DNA of 64,000 bases from Alistipes senegalensis JC50 (lineage in GTDB: Bacteria > Bacteroidota > Bacteroidia > Bacteroidales > Rikenellaceae): assembly GCF_025145645.1 (NCBI RefSeq), contig NZ_CP102252.1:1240001-1304000 (forward strand). The letters run 5' to 3'. The notes beneath the pieces are model-generated. The model ran no database searches. It was not told the DNA's origin and was given only the letters and a program-made list of their open reading frames with translations. Positions 39,855-47,597 of the stretch are shown in pieces. Each line of letters begins with the position of its first letter. The stretch's first letter is position 1. The position numbers and the translations under genes are program-made.

Positions 39855-41036
39855 TTATAAGATACCTTTGTAACTCTGAAGGCGTGGATTAGCGTTCAAA
39901 ACATCCCGTGGTGTATAGGCATCCGTAATCTGAAGCGACGAGTGCCGCGCCTGCTCCTTAACGGAAAGAGGGTCAAGCCCCGACCGAAGCATATCCGTGA
40001 TACCCGAATCCTTCAGCGAATAGAACTTGTATTCCTTCGGGAATTTCAACGCCGGAACAATTTCGTTATTCCAATAGTGGCGATAACTCCGTTCGCTGCA
40101 CAACTTAGGCCCCGGCCGGAACCCGGTAGAGAAAATATAATACGAAGTCGGAGCATTGAAAAAATCCAAATCGACGAGCATTTCCAGAATCGGCGTCGGA
40201 AGCGTAACCACCCCCGATTTTTTATTTTTCGAAATCTGGCCGTCAATATAGACCGTTTGTTTAGCGACATTAATGTCCTGCAAGCGAAGACGACATATCT
40301 CCTTCGGACGGATAAGCATATAATGTAGAAAATAGCAGACCAGCAGGAACGGCCGGTTGTGTGCGTCGAGCCAGTCATGGAGACGTTGCATATCCGCCGG
40401 CGCGATGACCGTTCGGTTCTTTGTGCCCGTACCCTTCCCGATGCTCTTCAGCCCCTCCGTTGGTTTGCTCTTCAGATACAAATGCTGAACCAGAAACGAC
40501 GAGAACTCCCGCAGAAAGGCCAGATTGTTGTTGCGCGTGGTCGGCGAATTGCCCCGTTCGACATAGACGTAATCCAGAAAGCGCACACAAAACGAACGGT
40601 CGAACTGATAGACATAACGAATGGGCGATGCTTGTTGCGCATTCCAGCGTTCCATGATACCCGCCGAACAATTATAGCCATGTACGGTCGATTTTCGGAG
40701 AACACCGTCATCCTGTAACTTCCGGAGGTAATTTCGGTAGTGCACCAATACATCCGAAAATAGTTTATAGGTATAATCCGCCTCTGCCTCCACCCACGGA
40801 TTCCACCCCGTTTCGAGTTTCGCAGAAAGACGATGACAAACTTGCGCAGCATACCGCCGGCGCTGTGAGGCATTCCCCACCGAATTTATCTTGATCCGTT
40901 TGCGCCGCATTTCACCCTTCGCCGGGTCGAACGCATAAAAGGAAATGAACCAGCAGGAGCCGGTGTGTAGTTTCGGATAAGTGAAAGAAAGAATTTCGTT
41001 TAGCGCGGAATTTCGCGCAGTTTCAACTGACAACAT
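39855..41036 (-). CDS. Tyrosine integrase of the prophage
   Basis: This 393-residue site-specific recombinase inserts the phage into tRNA-Glu. It has an N-terminal arm-binding part, a SAM-like core-binding domain (about 105-215) and a catalytic domain with Arg (LIRPKEICRL), Lys (SKNKKSGVV), QARHSSLQITDAYTPRD with the second His-Arg region and the nucleophilic Tyr. The usual HxxR box reads YSLKDSGITDML, a variant seen in Bacteroidetes integrases. It lies 145 bases from the att core and is read away from it, the usual layout. Confidence 0.92.
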   Translation of the reverse strand: MLSVETARNSALNEILSFTYPKLHTGSCWFISFYAFDPAKGEMRRKRIKINSVGNASQRRRYAAQVCHRLSAKLETGWNPWVEAEADYTYKLFSDVLVHYRNYLRKLQDDGVLRKSTVHGYNCSAGIMERWNAQQASPIRYVYQFDRSFCVRFLDYVYVERGNSPTTRNNNLAFLREFSSFLVQHLYLKSKPTEGLKSIGKGTGTKNRTVIAPADMQRLHDWLDAHNRPFLLVCYFLHYMLIRPKEICRLRLQDINVAKQTVYIDGQISKNKKSGVVTLPTPILEMLVDLDFFNAPTSYYIFSTGFRPGPKLCSERSYRHYWNNEIVPALKFPKEYKFYSLKDSGITDMLRSGLDPLSVKEQARHSSLQITDAYTPRDVLNANPRLQSYKGIL

Positions 41037-41106
41037 TTTTTTTACATTTTCACCGAAGTAAAAATGTATATCATTGAAAATCAGCCCGCCAAGAAGAAGA
41101 AACTAT

Positions 41107-41124
41107 GTCCCGTTTCTGTCCCGG
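41107..41124 (+). repeat. Candidate integrase arm site, right
   Basis: GTCCCGTTTCTGTCCCGG differs from the left copy (189-206) by one base and has the same orientation. Confidence 0.45.
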
Positions 41125-41137
41125 CATATTTACGAAA

Positions 41138-41176
41138 ATTCTCGCAATATATTGATTGTCAATAACTTGCGAGAAT
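41138..41176 (-). terminator. Phage-borne hairpin just after tRNA-Glu, possible replacement terminator
   Basis: ATTCTCGCAA (41138-41147) and TTGCGAGAAT (41167-41176) pair perfectly and enclose a second inverted repeat (TATTGA/TCAATA). On the minus strand it lies five bases past the att core and is followed by TTTC. It could terminate tRNA-Glu now that the native terminator is displaced, or be a recombination-protein site. Confidence 0.45.
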
Positions 41177-41180
41177 CTCA

Positions 41181-41197
41181 GTAGTGGATAGGGGATT
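41181..41197. repeat. Prophage attachment site, right copy within tRNA-Glu
   Basis: Identical to 90-106. It covers the tRNA 3' end, so insertion leaves an intact tRNA gene. Confidence 0.85.
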
Positions 41198-41253
41198 CGA
41201 ACCCCTATGTCATGCGTGAGAGGCATGTATCCTAACCCTTAGATGAATCCACC
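41182..41253 (-). tRNA. tRNA-Glu (anticodon CTC)
   Basis: Minus-strand cloverleaf. The acceptor is GGTGGAT with ATCCACT. The anticodon arm is CATGC-CTCTCAC-GCATG, giving anticodon CTC. The T arm is AGGGG-TTCGAAT-CCCCT. It is 72 bases long and CCA is not encoded. It is the integration target of the prophage and is kept intact by the phage-borne 3' end. Confidence 0.93.
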
Positions 41254-41386
41254 GGTTTTGTGGTGCAAAGATAACGCCTTCTTTCGAATCTCCAAAATTT
41301 TCCGCCGAAAACTGTGATTTTTTTCGCAAAAAGCCCTCCAAACCCACTTTTTAATTATCTTTATAACAGCTAAAAGACTTTCAGCC

Positions 41387-42124
41387 ATGAAAACCCGCAT
41401 CTCCCTGCTTCTCGCCGCCGCGCTCCTTGCCGCCGGTTCCTGCACGAAACGCCCCGTACAACCCCGCTTCGGCATCGCGGCCACCGACACGCTCGTCAGC
41501 CGCAACGGAATCGCCTGCAAGATCGAATACCGATTCGCGTCGATCCTCAACGCTGGGAAATCCCCCGCCCTCACGGCGATCGAGCAGGCGAACATCGGCT
41601 ATTTCTTCGATCTGGAAGCCTTCTCCGGCACGGTGCGGGAGGCCGCTGCCGCCGCCATCGGTCAGTTCGCCGACATCTACCTCGCCGACAGCCTGCCGAC
41701 AGGCTCCGGCAATGCGGAATACGAAATCTCCGCCGAATCCGAAGGCGCCGTCGTGGACACCCTGGTCGTCTACACCATCACGCAGTCGAGTTACACCGGC
41801 GGTGCGCACGGCATGTACAGCCGCGAGAACTACGTCTACTCGCTCGACGGAGGCTACGAAATCACCCTGGCCGATCTCTTCACCGAAGCGCAGCTGGAGA
41901 GCCTCGGCCGGCTGATCCGCCGGAAACTCTACGAACAATACGACGTTCGGGACGACGAAGGGCTCGTTGCCGCCGGGTTCTGCCCCGAATACATCGCCCC
42001 GACGGAGAATTTCCTCGTCACGCCCGAAAGCATCGTTTTCTGTTACAATCCGTATGAAATCGGGTGCTATGCGCTCGGGAGCGTCGAGGTGGAGGTGACC
42101 CGCGAAGAGCTGGCCGGGCTCTGA
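41387..42124 (+). CDS. DUF3298/RsiV-like lipoprotein
   Basis: This 245-residue protein has a lipoprotein signal (LLLAAALLAAGSC, lipid-modified Cys near residue 19). The C-terminal half has QSSYTGGAHGMYSRENYVYS and GYEITLADLFTEAQLESLGR, the pattern of DUF3298/RsiV-type domains that follow a DUF4163-like region. It is exported and probably held at the periplasmic face of a membrane. Function not known; related domains bind cell-wall or lysozyme ligands. It is the first host gene right of the prophage. Confidence 0.75.
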   Translation: MKTRISLLLAAALLAAGSCTKRPVQPRFGIAATDTLVSRNGIACKIEYRFASILNAGKSPALTAIEQANIGYFFDLEAFSGTVREAAAAAIGQFADIYLADSLPTGSGNAEYEISAESEGAVVDTLVVYTITQSSYTGGAHGMYSRENYVYSLDGGYEITLADLFTEAQLESLGRLIRRKLYEQYDVRDDEGLVAAGFCPEYIAPTENFLVTPESIVFCYNPYEIGCYALGSVEVEVTREELAGL

Positions 42125-42142
42125 AGGCGCCGGCCGGAAAAG

Positions 42143-42180
42143 AAAAAAGGTCCGAGTCTCACGACTAGGACCTTCTTTTT
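42143..42180. terminator. Bidirectional terminator after the DUF3298-like gene
   Basis: AAGGTCC and GGACCTT form the stem, with T-runs on both sides (CTTTTT on the plus strand, TTTTTT on the minus strand). It ends both 41387-42124 and the minus-strand RNA below. Confidence 0.75.
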
Positions 42181-42340
42181 CGGCGGGGAACCACCCCCTC
42201 CGAAAATGAGGTTCAATCGGAGGTATTCGACCCATCGAACGAGTACCGTTCCCAGGTCTTAGCAACGGATCGTTCCGCTACAACCTGCCGATTTCCTCAA
42301 CCAACCTAAAACTACTAACCTAAATGAACCTTAAAACTTC
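42143..42340 (-). ncRNA. Candidate small RNA A, about 195 nt
   Basis: The 911-base gap 42125-43035 holds two minus-strand RNA candidates with the same promoter and 5' leader. For this one TATCTTTG (minus strand of 42345-42352) is the -7 element. Folding is suggested by AGGTTC with GAACCT and AATCGG with CCGATT as nested pairs, plus a GAACG/CGTTC hairpin, and it ends at the terminator above. The size and closed-rod look recall 6S-type RNA, but I cannot confirm that. Confidence 0.5.
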
Positions 42341-42354
42341 ACTGCAAAGATAAG
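42292..42354 (-). repeat. Promoter-leader repeat, copy A
   Basis: About 62 bases are nearly identical to 42622-42683. They include a TATCTTTG -7 element and a leader reading GTTTTAAGGTTCATTTAGG on the minus strand. Confidence 0.85.
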
Positions 42355-42576
42355 GGGCATTTTTCAATTATGCAAATATTTTACGAATATCTTAAATATA
42401 TTTAACAATTTGGTAACATAGCGTGCTCCCGAAAACCGCTTACCCGATTAAGGCGCTATTCCCGCAAGCAATTCAACATGAGCCACTTCACTCCGGGTAA
42501 ACTTCGGGTAAAACTGAAAAACTCTGAAAAAGAAAACCGCACCGGACAAAACATGCGGACAACGAAAGGCAAAGAC

Positions 42577-42669
42577 AAAAAAAGGAAACCCGGAATCAGA
42601 ACCGGAGTTCCTCTTCCACAGTTTCCTCACCAACCTAAAACTACTAACCTAAATGAACCTTAAAACTTC
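42577..42669 (-). ncRNA. Candidate small RNA B, about 93 nt
   Basis: It has the same minus-strand promoter (42674-42681) and 5' leader as RNA A, then a different body ending in a GGAACTCCGG / CCGGGTTTCC hairpin (one mismatch) with seven T. RNA A and RNA B thus share a 5' end and differ in the 3' part. No gene lies between them. Confidence 0.5.
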
Positions 42670-42683
42670 GCTGCAAAGATAAG
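42622..42683 (-). repeat. Promoter-leader repeat, copy B
   Basis: Second copy of the 62-base promoter-leader sequence, with two or three differences from copy A. Confidence 0.85.
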
Positions 42684-43035
42684 CCGAAAAAAGATACCTT
42701 GCAAGTTTTATTAAAAAATTTTTCGAATTTATTGATATTTTTTAATATCACTACACCTCGGCAAAACGCAAGTAACTGTCAATCAACACGAACAGTCGAC
42801 CGGGCGACGATCCGTAAGATTTTCCGGCGGAAAGCGTGCAGTATTTCGGAAATACCGCATTTAGAGAATATAATTGTTATGTACTGCTCGTAACAGATAA
42901 AATTGCTATTTTTGCCGAATGATTCCGACAGCCTCTGTTGCATACACGATTTCCAGCAAAACCCCGGCAGAGATTTTGCACATTCGCTATTGCCTATCCT
43001 CGAACTCCTAACCTAACCAATAGTTTTACAGTACG

Positions 43036-43869
43036 ATGACTGTTTCGTTGATCATTACCACTTACAACTGGCCGCGTGCGCTCTATCTGTGTCTCGACAG
43101 CGTGATGCAGCAGACCGTCATGCCCTCCGAGATATTGGTTGCGGACGACGGATCGGGTATCAGCACCCGCGATGTCGTGAGGCATTTTCAGAACATCTCG
43201 CCGGTTCCCGTGCACCACATCTGGCACGAGGACCGCGGATTCCGCGTCGCAGCCATCCGCAACAAGGCCATCGCCGCCAGCTCCGGCGACTATGTTATCC
43301 ATGTCGATGGCGACCTGATCCTGCAACGCAATTTCATTCAGGACCATATCCTCTTCGCCCGGGAGGGGTGTTATGTTTCGGGCTCCCGCGGCATCATCAC
43401 CGAAATGCTGACCCAAAAGGTCCTCAGCGGAGAGATCACCTCACTGTCGGCGCTGACCAAAGGCGTGCGCAACAGCAACAACGTCATGCGCGTGCCCGTC
43501 ATGGCCATCGTCTACCGCATGATCGCCCCCTCGCAGGCCCCCAGAAGCTGCAATCTGGGGTTGTGGCGCCGGGACCTGATCCGCGTCAACGGATTCGACG
43601 AGGCATTCGAGGGCTGGGGATACGAAGATACGGAACTGGGGCTGCGTCTGAACAACAGCGGCGTACAGCAGCGTCGCATGAAATTCCAGGGCGTCGTCTT
43701 CCACCTCCATCACGACAAAGCCTCACGGGCAAACTGCGCCATCAACGAACTGCGCTATCTGGAAAGCATCCGCGAGCACCGCACCCGCTGCGAAAAGGGC
43801 CTCGACCGGCACCTTACCCCGAAAATATCCTATCTCGGGGGGGGGTCTGCCGCCGTCGTCGGGGGCTGA
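43036..43869 (+). CDS. Glycosyltransferase family 2 with a G9 tract near its end
   Basis: This 277-residue protein as read transfers a sugar in surface polysaccharide or LPS synthesis. It is GT-A fold, with VSLIITTYNWPRALYLCLDS at the start, VADDGSG, and DGDLIL as the metal-binding DxD-like site near residue 93, then GWGYEDTELGLRL. A TATTTTTG -7 lies at 42907-42914. Nine G at 43837-43845 precede the end. As read the tail is GGGSAAVVGG. With ten G it becomes VCRRRRGLIDRHFLCKLFFK, a basic, amphipathic tail suited to membrane binding (291 residues). Confidence 0.88.
   Translation: MTVSLIITTYNWPRALYLCLDSVMQQTVMPSEILVADDGSGISTRDVVRHFQNISPVPVHHIWHEDRGFRVAAIRNKAIAASSGDYVIHVDGDLILQRNFIQDHILFAREGCYVSGSRGIITEMLTQKVLSGEITSLSALTKGVRNSNNVMRVPVMAIVYRMIAPSQAPRSCNLGLWRRDLIRVNGFDEAFEGWGYEDTELGLRLNNSGVQQRRMKFQGVVFHLHHDKASRANCAINELRYLESIREHRTRCEKGLDRHLTPKISYLGGGSAAVVGG
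43837..43845 (+). repeat. Nine-G tract near the end of the glycosyltransferase gene
   Basis: Nine G in the last 12 codons. Length 10 or 7 replaces a short neutral tail with a basic amphipathic one. Confidence 0.9.
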
Positions 43870-43892
43870 TCGACAGGCACTTCCTCTGCAAA

Positions 43893-44867
43893 CTATTTTT
43901 CAAACGATGATTTTTCGGGGAATCGCTTCCCGAGGAATTGCCGTACCCGGAGGCGGTCTTCGTCCGTCATCCGGGCGTCGTCATTCAGACAGAACAGCGA
44001 CGGATCATACTTCTCCATCACGGCCTCCAGGTCCGGCGTATAGGCGGGAATACAGCGCGAATCGCTCCCGCAGCCGACGCCCAGGAGAGCGCGAAACCGC
44101 TGCAGGGCGTTTTCCGATTTGTTATACCGCGTAACCTCGCGCAGCGAGGCCTCCCCGCGGGCAAGGGCGTAATAAAGCACCAGCGAACGCTGCCAGTCGT
44201 CGCGCGAACGGAAACGATGGCCCTCCGTGGGGGCCAGTTCGCCGCGGAACGCTTCGAGAGCGGCGAGGAAATCGCTGCGGCGGCAGGCATCGACGTTATG
44301 ATGGGGCGCCAGCCCGGAACAACGGCCGCAGCGGGCCCGCACCAGCTCCTGCATACGCAGGATCGTGTGGCAGTAAATATCGTCGTCGTGCCGTTTCAGC
44401 GACTGCTTCTTGAGCCGCACGACGGGGCGTCCTCCTTCGCCGAAGAAAAAACCGGGATCGACGGGACGGCTGAAAAACATATCGTCGTTGGCATAGAGAA
44501 AATGTTCGGCCAAACCGGGAATCCGGGGCAGGAACAATTCGATCGTACAGGAATTGAAGACGGGAAGGATTTCGGCGGGCATGATCTCACGGTGCGAAAC
44601 CACCCGCACACGCGGATTCGACGTGTCGAGCCATGCGGGCGTCTGGTCGTCGGTCAGGATGTAGATGCGGCGAATCCACGGCGCATATCGCTCGGCCGAG
44701 CGCAGCGAATAGCGCAGTTCATCGTTCTCGACGAAACGGCACTCCCCAGCCGCTTCGGGGTCCACCCGTCTGTCGGCAGGCAGGTAAGCGTTCTTCTTCG
44801 CCAGCCACACCGGATCGTTGCCGTCGACCCAGAGGTATACCAGATCAATCTCCATAGTCGTACTCAT
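43893..44867 (-). CDS. Stealth-family sugar-phosphate transferase
   Basis: This 324-residue protein shows the four Stealth conserved regions: IDLVYLWVDGNDPVW (CR1), then DELRYSLRSAERYAPWIRRI with DDQTPAWL (CR2), LPRIPGLAEHFLYANDDMFF, and a later HHNVDACRR. Such proteins transfer sugar-1-phosphate in capsule synthesis. The start at 44867 (MSTTMEIDLVYLW) is chosen because it overlaps the upstream GT gene by four bases. It converges on the GT at 43036. Confidence 0.88.
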   Translation of the reverse strand: MSTTMEIDLVYLWVDGNDPVWLAKKNAYLPADRRVDPEAAGECRFVENDELRYSLRSAERYAPWIRRIYILTDDQTPAWLDTSNPRVRVVSHREIMPAEILPVFNSCTIELFLPRIPGLAEHFLYANDDMFFSRPVDPGFFFGEGGRPVVRLKKQSLKRHDDDIYCHTILRMQELVRARCGRCSGLAPHHNVDACRRSDFLAALEAFRGELAPTEGHRFRSRDDWQRSLVLYYALARGEASLREVTRYNKSENALQRFRALLGVGCGSDSRCIPAYTPDLEAVMEKYDPSLFCLNDDARMTDEDRLRVRQFLGKRFPEKSSFEK

Positions 44868-45739
44868 TTGTCGGCGGCGCGTCTCCGCCAGACCGGAATC
44901 AGGTCGAACAGCCGGAAGGTCTGCCGGTCGCCGCACTCCTTGATTTTCAGCCACGTGATGCCCCAACGGTCGTACGTGCGGCGGGTGATGCGCCGGAACC
45001 GCGCGTCGAGATGCAGCCCGTGCGCCGCCATATAATCGCCGAATGCCTTATGGGCCAGGTATTTGTCCTGCTGTTTTTTCGGGGTCTGGCGGCTCTTGGT
45101 GATCGAGGTCGCATTCACCACGTAGCGGTAGACCACGTCGGGCACCGTCACCACATCCCCGCCCTCGCACAGCACGCGCATCGTGTATTCGACATCCTCG
45201 TAGCAGACCCGCTCGCGGAAACGCAGTCCCAGCCGCAGCAGCATTTCCCGGCGCAGGAGTTTGTTCATCACGTAGAAGTCGGGCGGACAGCGGCAAACGC
45301 GGAACTTCTCCTGCACGTCGGCCACCACCTGCCGTTCGGTATAGCGGATCGTCCATTTCGAATACGAGGGGCGTATCTTCAGCATCGAGGCGCACGCCAC
45401 GTCGGCCCCCGTCTCCCGGGCCGCCTCGTAGAGCCGTTCGCAGTAGGCCGGGTCGATCCAGTCGTCGGAATCGACATAGAGGACGAACTCCCCCGTCGCG
45501 GCATCGAAACCGCGGTTGCGGGCGCCGCCCAACCCGCGGTTCTCCTGCGAGATCACGCGGATGCGCGCATCTTCGGCCGCATAGCGGTTCAGAATGTCGA
45601 TCGAGCGGTCGGGACTTCCGTCATCGACACAGATGATCTCGATGTCGCGCAGGGTCTGTCCCACCACGCTGTCCAAGCATCGGGCCAGGAACGGCTCGAC
45701 GTTGTAGACCGGAATGATAACGCTTACTTTCGGTTCCAT
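44864..45739 (-). CDS. Glycosyltransferase family 2
   Basis: This 291-residue inverting glycosyltransferase has VSVIIPVYNVEPFLARCLDS at the N-terminus, CVDDGSPDRS, GLGGARNRGFDAATGEF and VDSDDWI as the DxD metal site near residue 93. The C-terminal part is basic. It forms an operon with the Stealth gene (four-base overlap) and the FAD protein upstream (three-base gap), and probably builds a surface glycan. Confidence 0.9.
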   Translation of the reverse strand: MEPKVSVIIPVYNVEPFLARCLDSVVGQTLRDIEIICVDDGSPDRSIDILNRYAAEDARIRVISQENRGLGGARNRGFDAATGEFVLYVDSDDWIDPAYCERLYEAARETGADVACASMLKIRPSYSKWTIRYTERQVVADVQEKFRVCRCPPDFYVMNKLLRREMLLRLGLRFRERVCYEDVEYTMRVLCEGGDVVTVPDVVYRYVVNATSITKSRQTPKKQQDKYLAHKAFGDYMAAHGLHLDARFRRITRRTYDRWGITWLKIKECGDRQTFRLFDLIPVWRRRAADK

Positions 45740-45742
45740 CGG

Positions 45743-47296
45743 TTATCGGATATAATTTTTCACCGCTTCGGCGATTCGTTCGCCGTCGAGCGCCGCGGAG
45801 ATGATGCCGCCGGCATACCCCGCCCCTTCGCCTGCGGGGAACAACCCCTCCGTCTCGGGGTGCATCAGCGTCCCGGGGTCGCGCGGCACGCGCACGGGAG
45901 TCGAGGTCCGCGACTCCACGCCCACGACCAGCGCCTCGGCAGTCACATAGCCCTGCATCCGGCGGCCGAAGGTCGTGAGCCCCTGCCGCAGTCCCTGCGC
46001 GATGAAGCCGGGCATCCAGCGGTCGAGCCGCGAGGGGGTGACACCGGGAATGTAGGAGGTCGCGGGCAGCGATCCGCTCGCACGTCCCGCCACGAAGTCG
46101 GTAACCCGCTGTGCCGGAGCGATCTGGTGCTCCCCGCCCTCGCGGCGGGCCAACTCCTCGAACTGCTGCTGGAACCGCAGCCCCGCCAACTCGCCCCACT
46201 CGCTCCGCAGGTGTTCGAAATCCGCCAGACGCACCTCGGTCACCAGTCCGGAATTGGCATAGGGCGACGTGCGGCCGCTGGGCGACATGCCGTTGACCAC
46301 CGACTGCGCGGCATCGGTCATGGCCGGGACGATGAATCCCCCGGGACACATGCAGAACGAGTAAACCCCGCGGCCGTTCTCCTGGCTCACCAGCGAATAG
46401 GAGGCCGCCGGGAGGTATTCGCCGCGCGCCTCGCAATGATACTGGATCGAGTCGATCAACGCCTGCGGATGCTCGATGCGCACCCCCATAGCGAAAGGTT
46501 TGGCCTCGACGCGCACGCCGCGGCGGTGGAGCAGTTCGTAAATATCGCGCGCCGAATGGCCTGTGGCGAGCACCACGGCGGCGCCTTCGATCAGGCTGTC
46601 GCCGCACCACACGCCGCGGATGCGGCCCTTTTCGATCTTCAGGTCCGTGACGCGGCTTTCGAAGCGGAACACGCCGCCCGCATCGACGATCGTCTGCCGG
46701 ATGTTCTGCATGATGCGCGGCAGACGGTCGGTGCCGATATGCGGATGCGCCTCGTAGAGTATTTCGGGCGTCGCGCCGTGGAACACGAGCGTTTGCAGCG
46801 CCTTGTTGTAGTCGCCGCGCTTCTTGCTGCGCGTGAAGAGCTTGCCGTCGGAGAAGGTCCCGGCCCCGCCCTCACCGAAAGCGTAGTTCGAATCGGGATC
46901 GACAGCACCGTTGCGGTTGATCTGCGCGATGTCGCACTTGCGGGCCGAGACATCGCGGCCGCGCTCCAGAATCACGGGCCGCAGCCCCAGTTCGATCAGC
47001 CGCAGGGCGGCGAACAACCCCGCGGGCCCCGAGCCCACGATCACCACCTCCGTACGACCCTCGACCGAGGGATAGTCGAAATGCACCGGTCTGGGCTGCG
47101 GCTCGCGGTCGGCATAGATCTCCAGCGTGAGATTCACCTTCACCTGCCGCTGACGGGCGTCGATCGACCGTTTCACGACCCTCGCCAGCGCGATGTCCGC
47201 CTCGCGGATGCCCATGCGACGGGCTGCCTGCGCGGTGTAGAACTTCGCATCGGCGGCCTGCCGGGGTGTGAGCGTGAGGGTTATCTGCTGCGGCAT
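45743..47296 (-). CDS. FAD-dependent dehydrogenase-like protein
   Basis: This 517-residue protein has a Rossmann FAD site near residue 85 (VVIVGSGPAGLFAALRLIEL), after an 80-residue N-terminal domain (ITLTLTPRQAADAKFYTAQA). It then has GGAGTFSDGKL, ATGHSARDIYELL and a C-terminal FAD-binding GLFPAGEGAGYAGGI. This matches the widely conserved NAD(P)/FAD protein family often annotated as an uncharacterised dehydrogenase. Cytoplasmic; substrate unknown. It heads the minus-strand glycan operon, perhaps only by proximity. Confidence 0.85.
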   Translation of the reverse strand: MPQQITLTLTPRQAADAKFYTAQAARRMGIREADIALARVVKRSIDARQRQVKVNLTLEIYADREPQPRPVHFDYPSVEGRTEVVIVGSGPAGLFAALRLIELGLRPVILERGRDVSARKCDIAQINRNGAVDPDSNYAFGEGGAGTFSDGKLFTRSKKRGDYNKALQTLVFHGATPEILYEAHPHIGTDRLPRIMQNIRQTIVDAGGVFRFESRVTDLKIEKGRIRGVWCGDSLIEGAAVVLATGHSARDIYELLHRRGVRVEAKPFAMGVRIEHPQALIDSIQYHCEARGEYLPAASYSLVSQENGRGVYSFCMCPGGFIVPAMTDAAQSVVNGMSPSGRTSPYANSGLVTEVRLADFEHLRSEWGELAGLRFQQQFEELARREGGEHQIAPAQRVTDFVAGRASGSLPATSYIPGVTPSRLDRWMPGFIAQGLRQGLTTFGRRMQGYVTAEALVVGVESRTSTPVRVPRDPGTLMHPETEGLFPAGEGAGYAGGIISAALDGERIAEAVKNYIR

Positions 47297-47393
47297 ATTA
47301 CGGAATTTTGTCTACAAAAATAACCAAAAAACCCGGATAATCCCCTTCACCGATTGCTATTTGTGAATTTTTGCCTACCTTTGTCTTACCGAT

Positions 47394-47475
47394 GCGGATA
47401 TGGTGTAATTGGTAGCCACGTCAGACTTAGGATCTGATGCCTTACGGCGTGGGGGTTCGAGTCCCTTTATCCGCA
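47394..47475 (+). tRNA. tRNA-Leu (anticodon TAG)
   Basis: The acceptor is GCGGATA with TATCCGC. The anticodon arm is CAGA-CTTAGGA-TCTG, giving anticodon TAG. The long variable arm (TGCCTTACGGCG) is as expected for Leu, and the T arm carries GGTTCGAGTCC. CCA is not encoded. A TACCTTTG -7 lies at 47375-47382 and a terminator follows at 47491. Confidence 0.95.
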
Positions 47476-47490
47476 CAAAACGACTTTCGG

Positions 47491-47519
47491 GGACGGATTT
47501 TCGAATCCGTCCTCTTTTT
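47491..47519 (+). terminator. Terminator after tRNA-Leu
   Basis: GGACGGATT and AATCCGTCC enclose TTCG-type loop bases and are followed by CTTTTT. A 36-base identical copy lies at 61327-61362. Confidence 0.9.
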
Positions 47520-47597
47520 CGTCCGTATATTAAGAATGAAATCCGCTCCTGCTGCAATATGCGGCAGGAGCGGATTCTTTTTTCCGGCAGTCGGCGG

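Larger units (their letters stand above)
90..41197. mobile_element. Complete tailed prophage integrated in tRNA-Glu
   Basis: A 17-bp direct repeat, GTAGTGGATAGGGGATT, sits at 90-106 and 41181-41197. The right copy is the 3' end of an intact tRNA-Glu gene. Between them lie an integrase next to the tRNA, a divergent HTH regulator at the far end, replication genes, S49 protease, capsid, terminase, portal, tape measure, tail fibre, holin and endolysin. Every module needed for a siphovirus-like phage is recognisable. The left flank (1-89) still carries the terminator that must once have followed the tRNA. The limits are seen directly in the repeat; ability to excise is inferred. Confidence 0.93.

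Noticed and set aside
42478..42893. Short ORFs between 42.4 and 42.9 kb
   Set aside because: Low-complexity or AT-rich frames overlapping the promoter-leader repeats and RNA terminator, with no protein-like features.
45011..47323. 770-residue plus-strand ORF
   Set aside because: It is antisense to two clear genes (GT2 and FAD protein) and its His/Arg-rich composition is the usual GC-rich shadow.
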